Assembly (NCBI GenBank): GCA_963674835.2
Contig: CAXXKC010000003.1
Location: 124,001 to 188,000 of the forward strand
Direction: 5' to 3'
From: G963674835 sp963674835
GTDB lineage: Bacteria > Planctomycetota > Planctomycetia > Pirellulales > Thermoguttaceae
Length of the DNA: 64,000 nt
Part shown: in pieces, positions 52,627 to 60,694 of the stretch
How the letters are laid out: each line of letters opens with the position of its first letter
Numbering within the stretch: position 1 is the first letter of the stretch
Position numbers and translations under genes: made by a program
Notes under the pieces: model-generated
What the model was told of the DNA's origin: nothing
Database searches by the model: none
What the model saw: only the letters and a program-made list of their open reading frames with translations

Positions 52627-53369
52627 CGCCAAGTCTCCTCGCACCATTAGACGACCGTTGCCGGGGCACGTTCCCCATTGAACGTTTCTACCCTCGCCGA
52701 CACGGGTCGTCCAGACCCTGCCGTCTATTTGGTGCACTCGGCAGGGGTGAATGCGGACGGCCGCGTTTTTGCTTGACGAGGGTGAACCCTGGGCGGTCGA
52801 CCGTTCGATCGATCGGCTGGTGAATGTTCCTTCCGGGGGGTTGAACGTGTGGTTTCTTGCACTGGCCGCGACACGGGAGCCGAACGCCGCGCACCGTCAT
52901 TCTGGGCCTTTGCCGCAGACGGGCGAGGGGAGGAGTTGTGGGCGTTGGTTTGGAGGTGATCGAGGAAGGGAAGCACGAAATCACGAAAGGACGAGACCAC
53001 GAAAAGTGATGGGGATGAGCGATTGGGATGCCGGGAGTGAGTTCGGGGGCGGTTTGGCATACGTCCGTCCGGGCAATGGCAGAACGGCGTGTGGCGTTTG
53101 GGGGATGGTGATGGAGCGCGTCGAGAAGAGCATTGGCGATCCGGAGAGGGAGCGGCGATGAGAGCTTCCTCATTGCCGCAACGAATTTCGCGAAGGCAGC
53201 AATGTACTCACCGCTGGCGTGGCGCATCCAATCATGTGCGTTGTCCTTGGCACTTCTCTTGACCCGGGTTTCCCAGATGCCCTCCGCGTTTCTATGCAGC
53301 GCCCATTTGTTTCGACCTGTAGAATAAGGGAGATTCTCACATCGAACCTTGGGATAAGGGCGGAACCCA
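52627..53369. other. gene-poor stretch with repeat C1 and a possible gene remnant
   Basis: About 740 bp. It holds repeat C1 (52703-52782). On the minus strand, about 53165-53340 has protein-like texture (for example DWMRHASGEYIAAFA), but no start, family or intact end is clear. It may be the tail of a lost gene. Nothing else is supported. Confidence 0.35.
52703..52782. repeat. 80-bp direct repeat, copy C1
   Basis: Matches 55874-55953 in the same orientation with about 8 mismatches in 80 bp. The shared core includes ACCCTGCCGTCTATTTGGTG and GCGGACGGCCGCGTTTT. The two copies bracket about 3.2 kb that holds the IS1380 remnant, repeat B2 and the tandem hydrolase. Confidence 0.85.
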
Positions 53370-53666
53370 ATGGGTGAAGCAGGAAAGGACGCCTTACGGG
53401 TTGGTTTTGACCGTTCCATCAAGCTGGAGTTTCACGGGGCGAGGATCCGTTCGGACGCTGGTCTTGTCTCGTACCGCGACCTCGATGAAGTGGCAGGTCT
53501 ACGCGCACCGACCGACAACCTGACCAACGACTGTGGTTCGGTGCTATCGGTTCGGGCACGCACCCTCAGAAACACCGGCGATCCACTGTCCAGAACCGCG
53601 ATCCGTCTTCGATTGGCCGATTTCGGCTTGGGCGAGGCTGGTCGGGCAAGTACAATTGGCCATTTG
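53370..53666 (+). mobile_element. IS1380-family transposase remnant (N-terminus only)
   Basis: The first ~50 codons from ATG 53370 match the start of IS1380 transposases: VGFDRSIKLEFHGARIRSD, AGLVSYRDLDEVAGL. A full transposase is about 400-450 residues. Here the frame diverges after roughly 53530 and then reads into repeat B2, so the element is internally deleted and inactive. CCTTGGGATAAGGGCGGAA just upstream may be part of its left end. It signals past insertion in this accessory segment. Confidence 0.6.
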
Positions 53667-53768
53667 TTGATGCCTGTATTGAAAACGGAACAAGGGGTCC
53701 GACCCAATCCTGATCTTTCGGCCTCCCGACGGTCGGCCTCGTTCCAGTTCCAATGCAGGACCCAATAG
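53667..53768. repeat. 102-bp dispersed repeat, copy B2
   Basis: Differs from 19904-20005 by one base (C for T in GATGGTCGG) over 102 bp. It lies directly after the IS1380 remnant. Near-identity over 34 kb of separation argues for recent mobility or gene conversion. Confidence 0.9.
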
Positions 53769-53924
53769 ACGTCCGGCTGCGTAGTTGGCGGAGGTCAGCC
53801 GGGAAATCTCAAGGAGAGAATAATCTGATATGGTGCGACTCTTCGTGAAACCAATGAAGATCGGCGGCCAGGCGAATTACCGCAACGCCATGGCGTTCAC
53901 GGAAAGAATGAAGGAAGCGATACG

Positions 53925-55691
53925 ATGAAGAGAATGCTAGTTCTTTGTTTTTGGTTGCTGGTCGCCGTTCAGTCGCTGGCCGAGGAGCGGGTCGCGCTGT
54001 GGCCGGAAGGAAGGATCCCGGATTTCCAGGCCAGTCAGATCGCGGCGACCACCGAAGAGGTGAAGGCTCCTGGATTCAAGGCGGCGGACCATGCGATGCC
54101 GCATCTCGACTGGTACGAGGCGCCAGCGGAGAAGAACGGCGGATGCATGTTGCTCATTTCAGGCGGCGGTTATCAGACTTGCTGCGACGGGGTGTGGATT
54201 GACCGGGTCGCGAAGAAGTTCACCGAACTGGGGTTCGTTTGCGTGAGCCTCACCTACCGTACGCCGCGTCCGCAAGGGTTGCCGATCTACCAGAGCGCGT
54301 GGGAGGATGGGCAACGCGCCGTCCGTCTCGTCCGCAACGATGCGCAGAAACGAGGTTTCGACCCGGAGAAGATCGGCGCGTTCGGGTTCTCCGCGGGCTC
54401 GCACCTGACGGTCCTGCTCGCCACGAGCGCGCTCACACCGGCGTACGGGCCGGTCGACGAACTCGACCAGCTTCCGTGCCACGTGAACTGGGCGGTGCCG
54501 ATCTACACCGCCTATGCGCTCACGGATGGACTCACCGGCCCCAACACGCGCGAGGGCGACGCGATCGACGTGAAGCTCTCGGACGTGTTCAAGTTCGACG
54601 CGAAGACGTGTCCGATGGCGCTCTTCCACGGAGGGGTGGACGTCTATTCGCCGAACGGTTCCACGCAGATCTACCGCCAGCTCCGCAGGATGAAGATCCC
54701 GGCCGAGATCCATCTCTTCGCAGACCGTCCCCACGGTTTCATGGGCGACTCGAGCAAGGGCGAGGACGGCACCGCCTACGACCACTGGTTCGACCGTGTC
54801 GCCGAGTACATCCACCAGATGAATTTTGACGGGCGACTCGGCGAGGAAGTCGATCTGATGACCCGCTATCCGAACGACGATGCGCGCGGCCAGTACAGCA
54901 AGGAGCCGGTCTGGCCGGAAGGCAAGATGCCGGACGTGCAGACGCACCAGTGCGTGCCTTATCTCGAGTGGCACATGCCGAAGGAACTCAAGACGAAGGC
55001 GATCCAGATCATCTACTCGGGCGGCGGCTACGGGGGCAACAGCCCAGACGGATTCGAAGTCGCGCCGGCGCGGCGTTACCTGAACGAAAAGGGCATGACG
55101 GTCGTGACAATGAAATACCGCACGCCGCGTCCGCTGGGTGGGCTGGCCAAGCACACGACGGCGTGGCAGGATCTGCAGCGCGCCGTCCGAATCGTGCGCA
55201 GCCAGGCAGCGGCGAAGGAGCTCGATCCCAATCGCATCGGCATTATGGGTTCCTCGGCCGGCGGACACCTGACACTCATGGGCGCGACCAGTTCGCGGCG
55301 CCGATCCTATTGGCCGATCGACGACCTTGACAAGCTTCCCTGCAACGTGCAGTGGGCGGTCGCGATCTATCCGGCGTACGCACTCACCGACGGCGCGGAA
55401 TCCCCGAATGCGCAGGGCGGCAACGAGGACGACGCGCGATTCGTCCCCGAGTTCTCGTTCGACCTCGCGACGTGTCCGATCCTGTTCATCCACGGCGACG
55501 CGGACGGTTGGGCGGCGATGAATTCGGTGAAATGCTGGGAGCAGCTTCGCGGGATGGGGATCCAGTCCGATCTCCACACGCTCGTCACACGTGGGCACTG
55601 TTTCCAGAAAAAGGCCGCTCCGGGGACGGGCAGCTATACCTGGTTGGGGCGCATTTGGGAATTCATGAACCACAAGGGTTTCAACAAGTAG
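53925..55691 (+). CDS. tandem two-domain alpha/beta hydrolase, secreted
   Basis: A 588-residue protein with a signal peptide (LVLCFWLLVAVQSLAEE). Two homologous alpha/beta hydrolase domains are joined head to tail. Domain 1 (about 25-305) has LLISGGGYQTC and nucleophile Ser156 in FGFSAGSHL. Domain 2 (about 325-585) has IIYSGGGYGGN and Ser444 in MGSSAGGHL. Both share TYRTPRP/KYRTPRP, a P-C-x-V-x-WAV-x-IY strand, YALTDG and an aspartate/histidine pair near their ends. They resemble BD-FAE and acetylxylan-type esterases. Both domains appear catalytically complete. The gene lies between the C1 and C2 direct repeats, so it may be a mobile acquisition. Confidence 0.85.
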   Translation: MKRMLVLCFWLLVAVQSLAEERVALWPEGRIPDFQASQIAATTEEVKAPGFKAADHAMPHLDWYEAPAEKNGGCMLLISGGGYQTCCDGVWIDRVAKKFTELGFVCVSLTYRTPRPQGLPIYQSAWEDGQRAVRLVRNDAQKRGFDPEKIGAFGFSAGSHLTVLLATSALTPAYGPVDELDQLPCHVNWAVPIYTAYALTDGLTGPNTREGDAIDVKLSDVFKFDAKTCPMALFHGGVDVYSPNGSTQIYRQLRRMKIPAEIHLFADRPHGFMGDSSKGEDGTAYDHWFDRVAEYIHQMNFDGRLGEEVDLMTRYPNDDARGQYSKEPVWPEGKMPDVQTHQCVPYLEWHMPKELKTKAIQIIYSGGGYGGNSPDGFEVAPARRYLNEKGMTVVTMKYRTPRPLGGLAKHTTAWQDLQRAVRIVRSQAAAKELDPNRIGIMGSSAGGHLTLMGATSSRRRSYWPIDDLDKLPCNVQWAVAIYPAYALTDGAESPNAQGGNEDDARFVPEFSFDLATCPILFIHGDADGWAAMNSVKCWEQLRGMGIQSDLHTLVTRGHCFQKKAAPGTGSYTWLGRIWEFMNHKGFNK

Positions 55692-56107
55692 GAAGGCAAA
55701 CAAGGCGGTATCAGGATCTTGGGAACAGGCAAACAATCGCAGCCCCGTACGACGGCAAACGTAAACTCGAACCGGGTACGGAGGAATGTGAACGCGCGTC
55801 AGCCAGGCTGCGCGATATCAGCGACTTCATGAAGGACCTCCACTGAAGTCAGCCCAGAAGATCAGTTGTTCGACGGGTCGCCCCGACCCTGCCGTCTATT
55901 TGGTGCATTCCGTAGCGGTGAATGCGGACGGCCGCGTTTTGGCTTGACGAGGGGGGTGGAGAGAGAGGACCGCTCAGCGAGTCAACGGGACGAGTGTCTG
56001 AGGAGGTTCACGGTTGCGGAGGAACCCTCACGGCTCTTGGCATGAACAGCCCGTGGGGGTTCCATGGAAATCCGCGCACGGCTCGCGGCACGAGAGTTCC
56101 GAAAATG
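55692..56107. other. intergenic region holding repeat C2; no gene
   Basis: About 415 bp between the convergent hydrolase and restriction genes. Apart from repeat C2 no feature is supported. The 55922-56452 plus-strand frame is an overlap artefact of the restriction gene. Confidence 0.4.
55874..55953. repeat. 80-bp direct repeat, copy C2
   Basis: Second copy of the 52703-52782 repeat, same orientation, about 90% identical by eye. It marks the right edge of the segment carrying the IS1380 remnant and tandem hydrolase, and lies about 150 bp before the restriction-modification genes. Confidence 0.85.
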
Positions 56108-56599
56108 CTACGCAATGTGATACGGCCCGAGGAAACGCCCTCCATTATAGTGAATCATGTGATCAGGAGCATCCGCAATCCACACCTCGGATTCCCAGAC
56201 AATATCGCCCGCGTGCTTGCGGAATGCCGTGAAATCCTGAAACGCGGTCACGTAGACTCGATCTGCTGTACAGTTCTTCAATCCTTGCTCAAGCTCGCCG
56301 TGTCTTTGCGGCGATACCGGCCCGTGGGACGTGACTGCCTCGATCAGAAACAGCCAATGCCGATTCGGGTCATAGAGAACCACGTCGGGCAACTTGTCGT
56401 GTCGCATTTCAGGGATGTTCAATTCGGCGAGCTGCTCGTCTGCAACGAATAGAGTCTTGTTGGCGGTATCGCCAAGGTATATGAGCATACTCCCCGGTGC
56501 AAACCGTGCCCCGAATTCCTCGACAATCCGTTTCTGCAGCTTATTGTGCTTGCCTGGTGATAATTGCAGCCTACTGCCATCCGGCAATGTTACCGGCAC
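56108..56599 (-). CDS. PstI/BsuBI-type restriction endonuclease, C-terminal (catalytic) half
   Basis: A 163-codon frame from GTG 56599. It matches the catalytic domain of the BsuBI/PstI family: LSPGKHNKLQKRIVEEFG, MLIYLGDTANK, the PD of KLPDVVLYD, and LIEAVTSHGPVSP, where a PD-(D/E)xK-like centre is expected. The end (VWIADAPDHMIHYNG, RFLGP) is also typical. It continues in frame from the 56603-57049 gene; only one TGA codon (56603-56605) and one sense codon separate them. It would be a working endonuclease only if the TGA is read through, the half is re-initiated at the GTG, or the TGA is a sequencing error. Confidence 0.85.
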   Translation of the reverse strand: MPVTLPDGSRLQLSPGKHNKLQKRIVEEFGARFAPGSMLIYLGDTANKTLFVADEQLAELNIPEMRHDKLPDVVLYDPNRHWLFLIEAVTSHGPVSPQRHGELEQGLKNCTADRVYVTAFQDFTAFRKHAGDIVWESEVWIADAPDHMIHYNGGRFLGPYHIA

Positions 56600-56602
56600 A
56601 CC

Positions 56603-57049
56603 TCACAGGTCACGCTCTCTTGCATATCGTTGCGAGAGTCTCCCGTACTTCTTGATGAACGCGACGCATTCACTGTTGAAACGTCCGCGCCCGTATGACT
56701 TCAGAACCCGCGCGACATCATCAGTGAGTTGATAGTTTGTATCCCCGCTGTTTGTCGGCCTGTTCGGATCATCAGGGTTGCGGTTGACCAATCGAGCAGC
56801 TTCGAATTGATGGATCGTCTGCCTCCTGATCGTTTCTCTGCTGTTCGGAGCGTACTGCTTGCCGTATTTGTCTTTCATCCACGCCATCATGTCCACGGTG
56901 CGCAACATCGGCCGGTTGCATTTCTTCCAGGGGGTATCGGGGCCAAGCTCAGCGAGGGCCAGCAAGGTCAAACATGACCGCTCGTTCTGCTGCGCCTTCG
57001 GTAGTCCGATGGCGGAAAGTATCACCTTCGCTTCTTCAATGCTGGCCAT
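56603..57049 (-). CDS. PstI/BsuBI-type restriction endonuclease, N-terminal half
   Basis: A 148-residue product matching the N-terminal helical domain of BsuBI/PstI endonucleases, which contacts DNA: ILSAIGLPKAQQNERSCLTL, LLALAELGPDTPW, and YAPNSRETIRRQTIHQFE. The start overlaps the methyltransferase stop (TGATG), a common restriction-modification arrangement. The frame ends in TGA at 56603-56605, where family members normally continue into the catalytic domain. With the downstream half the total is about 313 codons, close to the length of BsuBI (316 aa) and PstI (326 aa). The predicted site, by family, is CTGCAG. Confidence 0.87.
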   Translation of the reverse strand: MASIEEAKVILSAIGLPKAQQNERSCLTLLALAELGPDTPWKKCNRPMLRTVDMMAWMKDKYGKQYAPNSRETIRRQTIHQFEAARLVNRNPDDPNRPTNSGDTNYQLTDDVARVLKSYGRGRFNSECVAFIKKYGRLSQRYARERDL

Positions 57050-58629
57050 CAGGCAATTTCCATGAGGTAGTCTCTAAGGTCGTCAGGCAAAGACATGACA
57101 TCTCCGATCGCCATTTCAACATCGCGTCTCGTGGGCGGTTGTTGCTCTGCCTTCAACAGTCGATCCCCGAGGGCAGCAATCGTCTTGAGCGTCGGGAGAC
57201 GAAGCGCCCGTATCTCGGCAGCATTGACCTGCGTGTTGCCGCTGAGTGCTCTGAAGTAGCGATCGAGGAATGCGGAGTTGAAGAGTGCAGCTAAACCGTA
57301 TGCCTCACTGCGGGTTAGCTCGCCAGTTGCCTTATAGACATAGTTCAAATGATTCTCAAGGCCGACGTATTCTGAGTAGGAATCGGATCGCTCAAATATC
57401 CCCGCGACTAGTCGCCGTTTTTCCTCCTTGGCGGTGAACCGTTTAAGCAGGATGTATCGCAGCGAAGGGACAAGGATGTTCATGGATTCGGGGCTTACCG
57501 CAATATGCGTCGGTTTGCCATTGTGTCCCCTAGCGATTGTAACAAAGGGCCGAACATTGTGCATCATCAGCAAGGGTGCCGATCGCGCCTTCGGCTGCCG
57601 CTCGTGCAGAAGGTGCTCTGTCGCACGAAAGGTCACGACAGGGCCGGTGGATATTCGCAAGCCAAGATCAGCGAGCGTACATGGGAGTGCGTCGATAGCA
57701 TCAATGATCTGCTGATCGTGGTCCGTCGTGCCTACGCGAATGATGTAATCGCCGGTCGAGTTGTCGATGATCTGAGAGTAATCCAAGAACCGCTTATCAG
57801 TTACATGCAGAGCGTCTTTCCCATGGCTCGTGGTGATCGTGATCTTGCCGCGTTTCGTGGACTTGACGGCCCGCAGGATCACAGTCTCCTGCAATACCTC
57901 GTCACTGCGAAACGCCTCCGTGCGAGATTCGAACACGTGGATGTGTGATGGCGTCATTCGGTCGAAGAACCACTGCCGGAACTTTCGAAAGTAAGGGCCG
58001 TTGAAGTAGCTTCGGGGCGTGATGGCGACCATTTCGCCACCTGGTTTCAGCAAATCCACAACAGCCGCCATGAATAGGACGTAGATATTCGGTTGTCCGT
58101 GGACAACATACGACATCGTCCGTGCGTGTTCCGATTCTTTCCGAAGCTTGAAATAGGGGGGATTGAGGATTGCGAGGTTGAAATTCCCATCACTCGGGGA
58201 CTCCAGCAGACTACCCTTGGCATTGGCCAAAATGAAATCATCATGTCGGACGCTGTATTCCACCCGGTGGCCCGCCCGCCCAAGCACTGCCCGACATCGA
58301 TTCAAAGTGTCGTGCAGGAAGACGCAAAGGGGCGCTCCAATCTCCCACGCCTCAATGGCGATCTCTCGTGGTTCGCGGAGTGTGGCGATACGGTCACAGA
58401 TGGCCGCAGCGAGAATCCCGACCCCAGCCCCTGGGTCGAGTATTCGGATGCGCCCGCTAGGCATCGTCGAGAAGAGCCCCGCCATGAAGGCAGAAATCTC
58501 GGGTGGTGTTCCGAAATGGCCGCTCGCCTTACGCAGATCGGCTGTGGTGTTCTCGTGGTATCGTCGCTGTTGCTCCGATGCAAAGGAAACCAGGGGGGTG
58601 ACGTTGGAGGCCGTTCCAATTGATGCCAT
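57049..58629 (-). CDS. DNA adenine methyltransferase of the PstI/BsuBI system
   Basis: A 526-residue N6-adenine methyltransferase. The AdoMet loop (motif I) is DPGAGVGIL at about residues 65-73, and the catalytic motif IV is NPPY at 156-159, in the Asn-Pro-Pro-Tyr form. Ahead of it is GHFGTPPEISAFMAGLF, an N-terminal signature of Eco57I-like and M.BsuBI-type enzymes. The C-terminal ~220 residues would be the target-recognition region. It overlaps the endonuclease start by TGATG, so the pair is co-transcribed with the methylase first. It should protect CTGCAG sites, and may stay active even if the endonuclease is broken. Confidence 0.9.
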   Translation of the reverse strand: MASIGTASNVTPLVSFASEQQRRYHENTTADLRKASGHFGTPPEISAFMAGLFSTMPSGRIRILDPGAGVGILAAAICDRIATLREPREIAIEAWEIGAPLCVFLHDTLNRCRAVLGRAGHRVEYSVRHDDFILANAKGSLLESPSDGNFNLAILNPPYFKLRKESEHARTMSYVVHGQPNIYVLFMAAVVDLLKPGGEMVAITPRSYFNGPYFRKFRQWFFDRMTPSHIHVFESRTEAFRSDEVLQETVILRAVKSTKRGKITITTSHGKDALHVTDKRFLDYSQIIDNSTGDYIIRVGTTDHDQQIIDAIDALPCTLADLGLRISTGPVVTFRATEHLLHERQPKARSAPLLMMHNVRPFVTIARGHNGKPTHIAVSPESMNILVPSLRYILLKRFTAKEEKRRLVAGIFERSDSYSEYVGLENHLNYVYKATGELTRSEAYGLAALFNSAFLDRYFRALSGNTQVNAAEIRALRLPTLKTIAALGDRLLKAEQQPPTRRDVEMAIGDVMSLPDDLRDYLMEIA

Positions 58630-58761
58630 GGGATTCTCTAGACCTGAGCTGACATTACATCCGTTGACAGCAGTCTATCGAAACACGCACCAATCCGCAA
58701 AATGCCCCCCCACGGGGAGCCGGCGGACTGATTTCGGGGTCGCTATACGTAATCCTCTTCC

Positions 58762-60300
58762 TCACGTCCACAATCCCCTGTCGAGCATGCGGTAGTTGAC
58801 GGCTTCGTTCAGATGCATGGCTTCGATCTGGTCGCTGCCGGCCAGGTCGGCGATGGTGCGAGCCGTCCGGAGGACCTTGTCGTGGGCGCGGGCGGAGAGG
58901 CCGAGTTCGCTCATGGCGGCCTTCAGCAGGTTCTGGCACTCGGAGTCGAGGCGGCAGAACTGGCGGACCTGGCGATGGGGCATGTCGGCGTTGTAGCGCG
59001 TGTTGCTGTTCTGAAATCGCTCGGCCTGCACCTGCCGGGCGGCCGCGACTTGGGCTCGCATGTCGGCGCTGGACGTACCTTGCGTGTTGCCGGTGAGCTC
59101 GCGGAAGGGGACGGCGGGGACTTCGATGTGGATGTCGATGCGGTCAAGCAGCGGGCCGGAAATGCGGCCCATGTAGCGCTCGATCTGAGGTACCGTGCAT
59201 TGGCATCGCCGCCGGCTGTCGCCACGGTAGCCGCAAGGGCATGGATTGAGGGCGGCGACGAGCATGAAATTGGCGGGGAAGGTGCTGGAGGCCAACGCGC
59301 GGGAGATGGTGACCGTGCCGTCTTCCAGGGGCTGACGGAGGACCTCGAGCGTCTGGCGGGAGAACTCGGGCAGTTCGTCGAGGAAGAGCACACCGTTGTG
59401 GGCCAAGGAGATTTCGCCCGGGGCGGGCGGAGAACCACCGCCGACGAGGCCGGCATTGGAGATTGTGTGATGCGGCGAGCGGAAAGGGCGGGTGGCCAAG
59501 AGGGGCTCGCCCGGCTTCAGGCGGCCAAGGGCGCTGTAGATGCGGGTCGTCTCGATCGATTCAGCGGCGGTCAGGTCGGGCAGGATGGTGGGGAGCCGTT
59601 TGGCCAGCATCGTCTTGCCGGAGCCGGGCGGGCCAAGCATTAGAACATTGTGATCTCCGGCGGCGGCGACGGTAAGGGCGCGCTTGGCTAGTTCCTGGCC
59701 GCGGACATCGGCGAAATCGTCGCCGTAGGTGGCCAACTCGCGGAAGAGCCGGTCGAGTTGGGAAGGCGTGGGGTCGATGTCGATCTGCCCGGCCAGGAAG
59801 GCGACCGCCTGGCTGAGACTGGAGACGGCGACGACCTCGATGTCTTCGACGACGGCGGCCTCGGCGGCGCTGGGCGCCGGGATAATCACACCGCGCAGGC
59901 CGTTGTGCCGGGCCGCAGACATGGCCATCGACAAGGCGCCCTTCGTGGGACGGGTGGTGCCGTCGAGGGCCAACTCGCCGACGACCGCGTAACGGTCGAA
60001 CCACTGGGAATCGAATTGCCCACTGCCGGACAGGACGCCCAAGGCGATCGGCAAGTCGAACGAGGCGGCGTCTTTGGGCAGATCGGCCGGGGCGAGATTG
60101 ATGACGATCCGGCTTTGCGGGCGCTCGAAGCCAGAGTTGACCAGGGCACGCTCGACGCGATGGGTCGATTCCTTGACCGCCGCCTCGGGCAAACCGACCA
60201 GGATCGTTTTGGGCAATCCGGCAGGCGAGACGTCGACCTCGACCTCAACGGGAACGGCCTCGATGCCCGACAGGGCGAACGTCTTGAGTTTGGCGAGCAT
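58762..60300 (-). CDS. YifB/ComM-family Mg-chelatase-like AAA ATPase
   Basis: A 512-residue cytosolic protein. The N-terminal ~180 residues are a Lon-like/ChlI domain (FALSGIEAVPVEVEVDVSPAG, RIVINLAPADLPKDAASFDL). The AAA+ core has Walker A LGPPGSGKTMLAKRLP and Walker B-like NGVLFLDELPEF. FRSPHHTISNAGLVGGG and a cysteine cluster CPCGYRGD then CQC follow, as in the ComM/YifB group. ATG 60300 (MLAKLKTFALSG) is the usual start; the frame to 60381 adds an unlikely extension. ComM helps branch migration in natural transformation. It lies 132 bp from the methylase gene on the same strand. Confidence 0.9.
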   Translation of the reverse strand: MLAKLKTFALSGIEAVPVEVEVDVSPAGLPKTILVGLPEAAVKESTHRVERALVNSGFERPQSRIVINLAPADLPKDAASFDLPIALGVLSGSGQFDSQWFDRYAVVGELALDGTTRPTKGALSMAMSAARHNGLRGVIIPAPSAAEAAVVEDIEVVAVSSLSQAVAFLAGQIDIDPTPSQLDRLFRELATYGDDFADVRGQELAKRALTVAAAGDHNVLMLGPPGSGKTMLAKRLPTILPDLTAAESIETTRIYSALGRLKPGEPLLATRPFRSPHHTISNAGLVGGGSPPAPGEISLAHNGVLFLDELPEFSRQTLEVLRQPLEDGTVTISRALASSTFPANFMLVAALNPCPCGYRGDSRRRCQCTVPQIERYMGRISGPLLDRIDIHIEVPAVPFRELTGNTQGTSSADMRAQVAAARQVQAERFQNSNTRYNADMPHRQVRQFCRLDSECQNLLKAAMSELGLSARAHDKVLRTARTIADLAGSDQIEAMHLNEAVNYRMLDRGLWT

Positions 60301-60694
60301 GAGCAGCCGATCCCCATCGGGAGTGATGAAAAGGTCGCCGCCGGAAGGACCTATTTTGGCGGGCAGGCACAGGGTGTGCAAGGGTTGCCGGGCAACGATG
60401 GGCGAGGAGACGGAGGAATCGGCCGCCGAGAGGGGCGCGGATCACGCCGGGGCATGCGGATGGCGATGGGGGTGGGAAGTCGCGGGATCTGGTCTGGGGA
60501 TTGTAGCGATTGGGTCGTTTGAGGCCGATTCGGCGGCTGTGAGCTGGGTGCTCGATTGGCGCGCAGATAGAAACGACTCCCGACCTCTTTTGTATGTGAC
60601 ACTTGTTGCGGTTGTGTTCTTTTGCGTTAAGGGGGATACTTGCCGGTGGCTGGTTGGGTGTTGATTGTTCGGATTGTTGAAAGGTAGGAACACG
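60301..60694. other. divergent intergenic region, no gene
   Basis: About 390 bp between the YifB-like and glutamate decarboxylase genes. It should hold both promoters. No consensus hexamers or acid-response motifs were picked out. The right part (60590-60690) is AT-richer than the left. Confidence 0.4.

Noticed and set aside
53165..53340. Minus-strand protein-like stretch
   Set aside because: The residue texture looks coding, but there is no start, no family and no intact end, so it is recorded only as a possible remnant.
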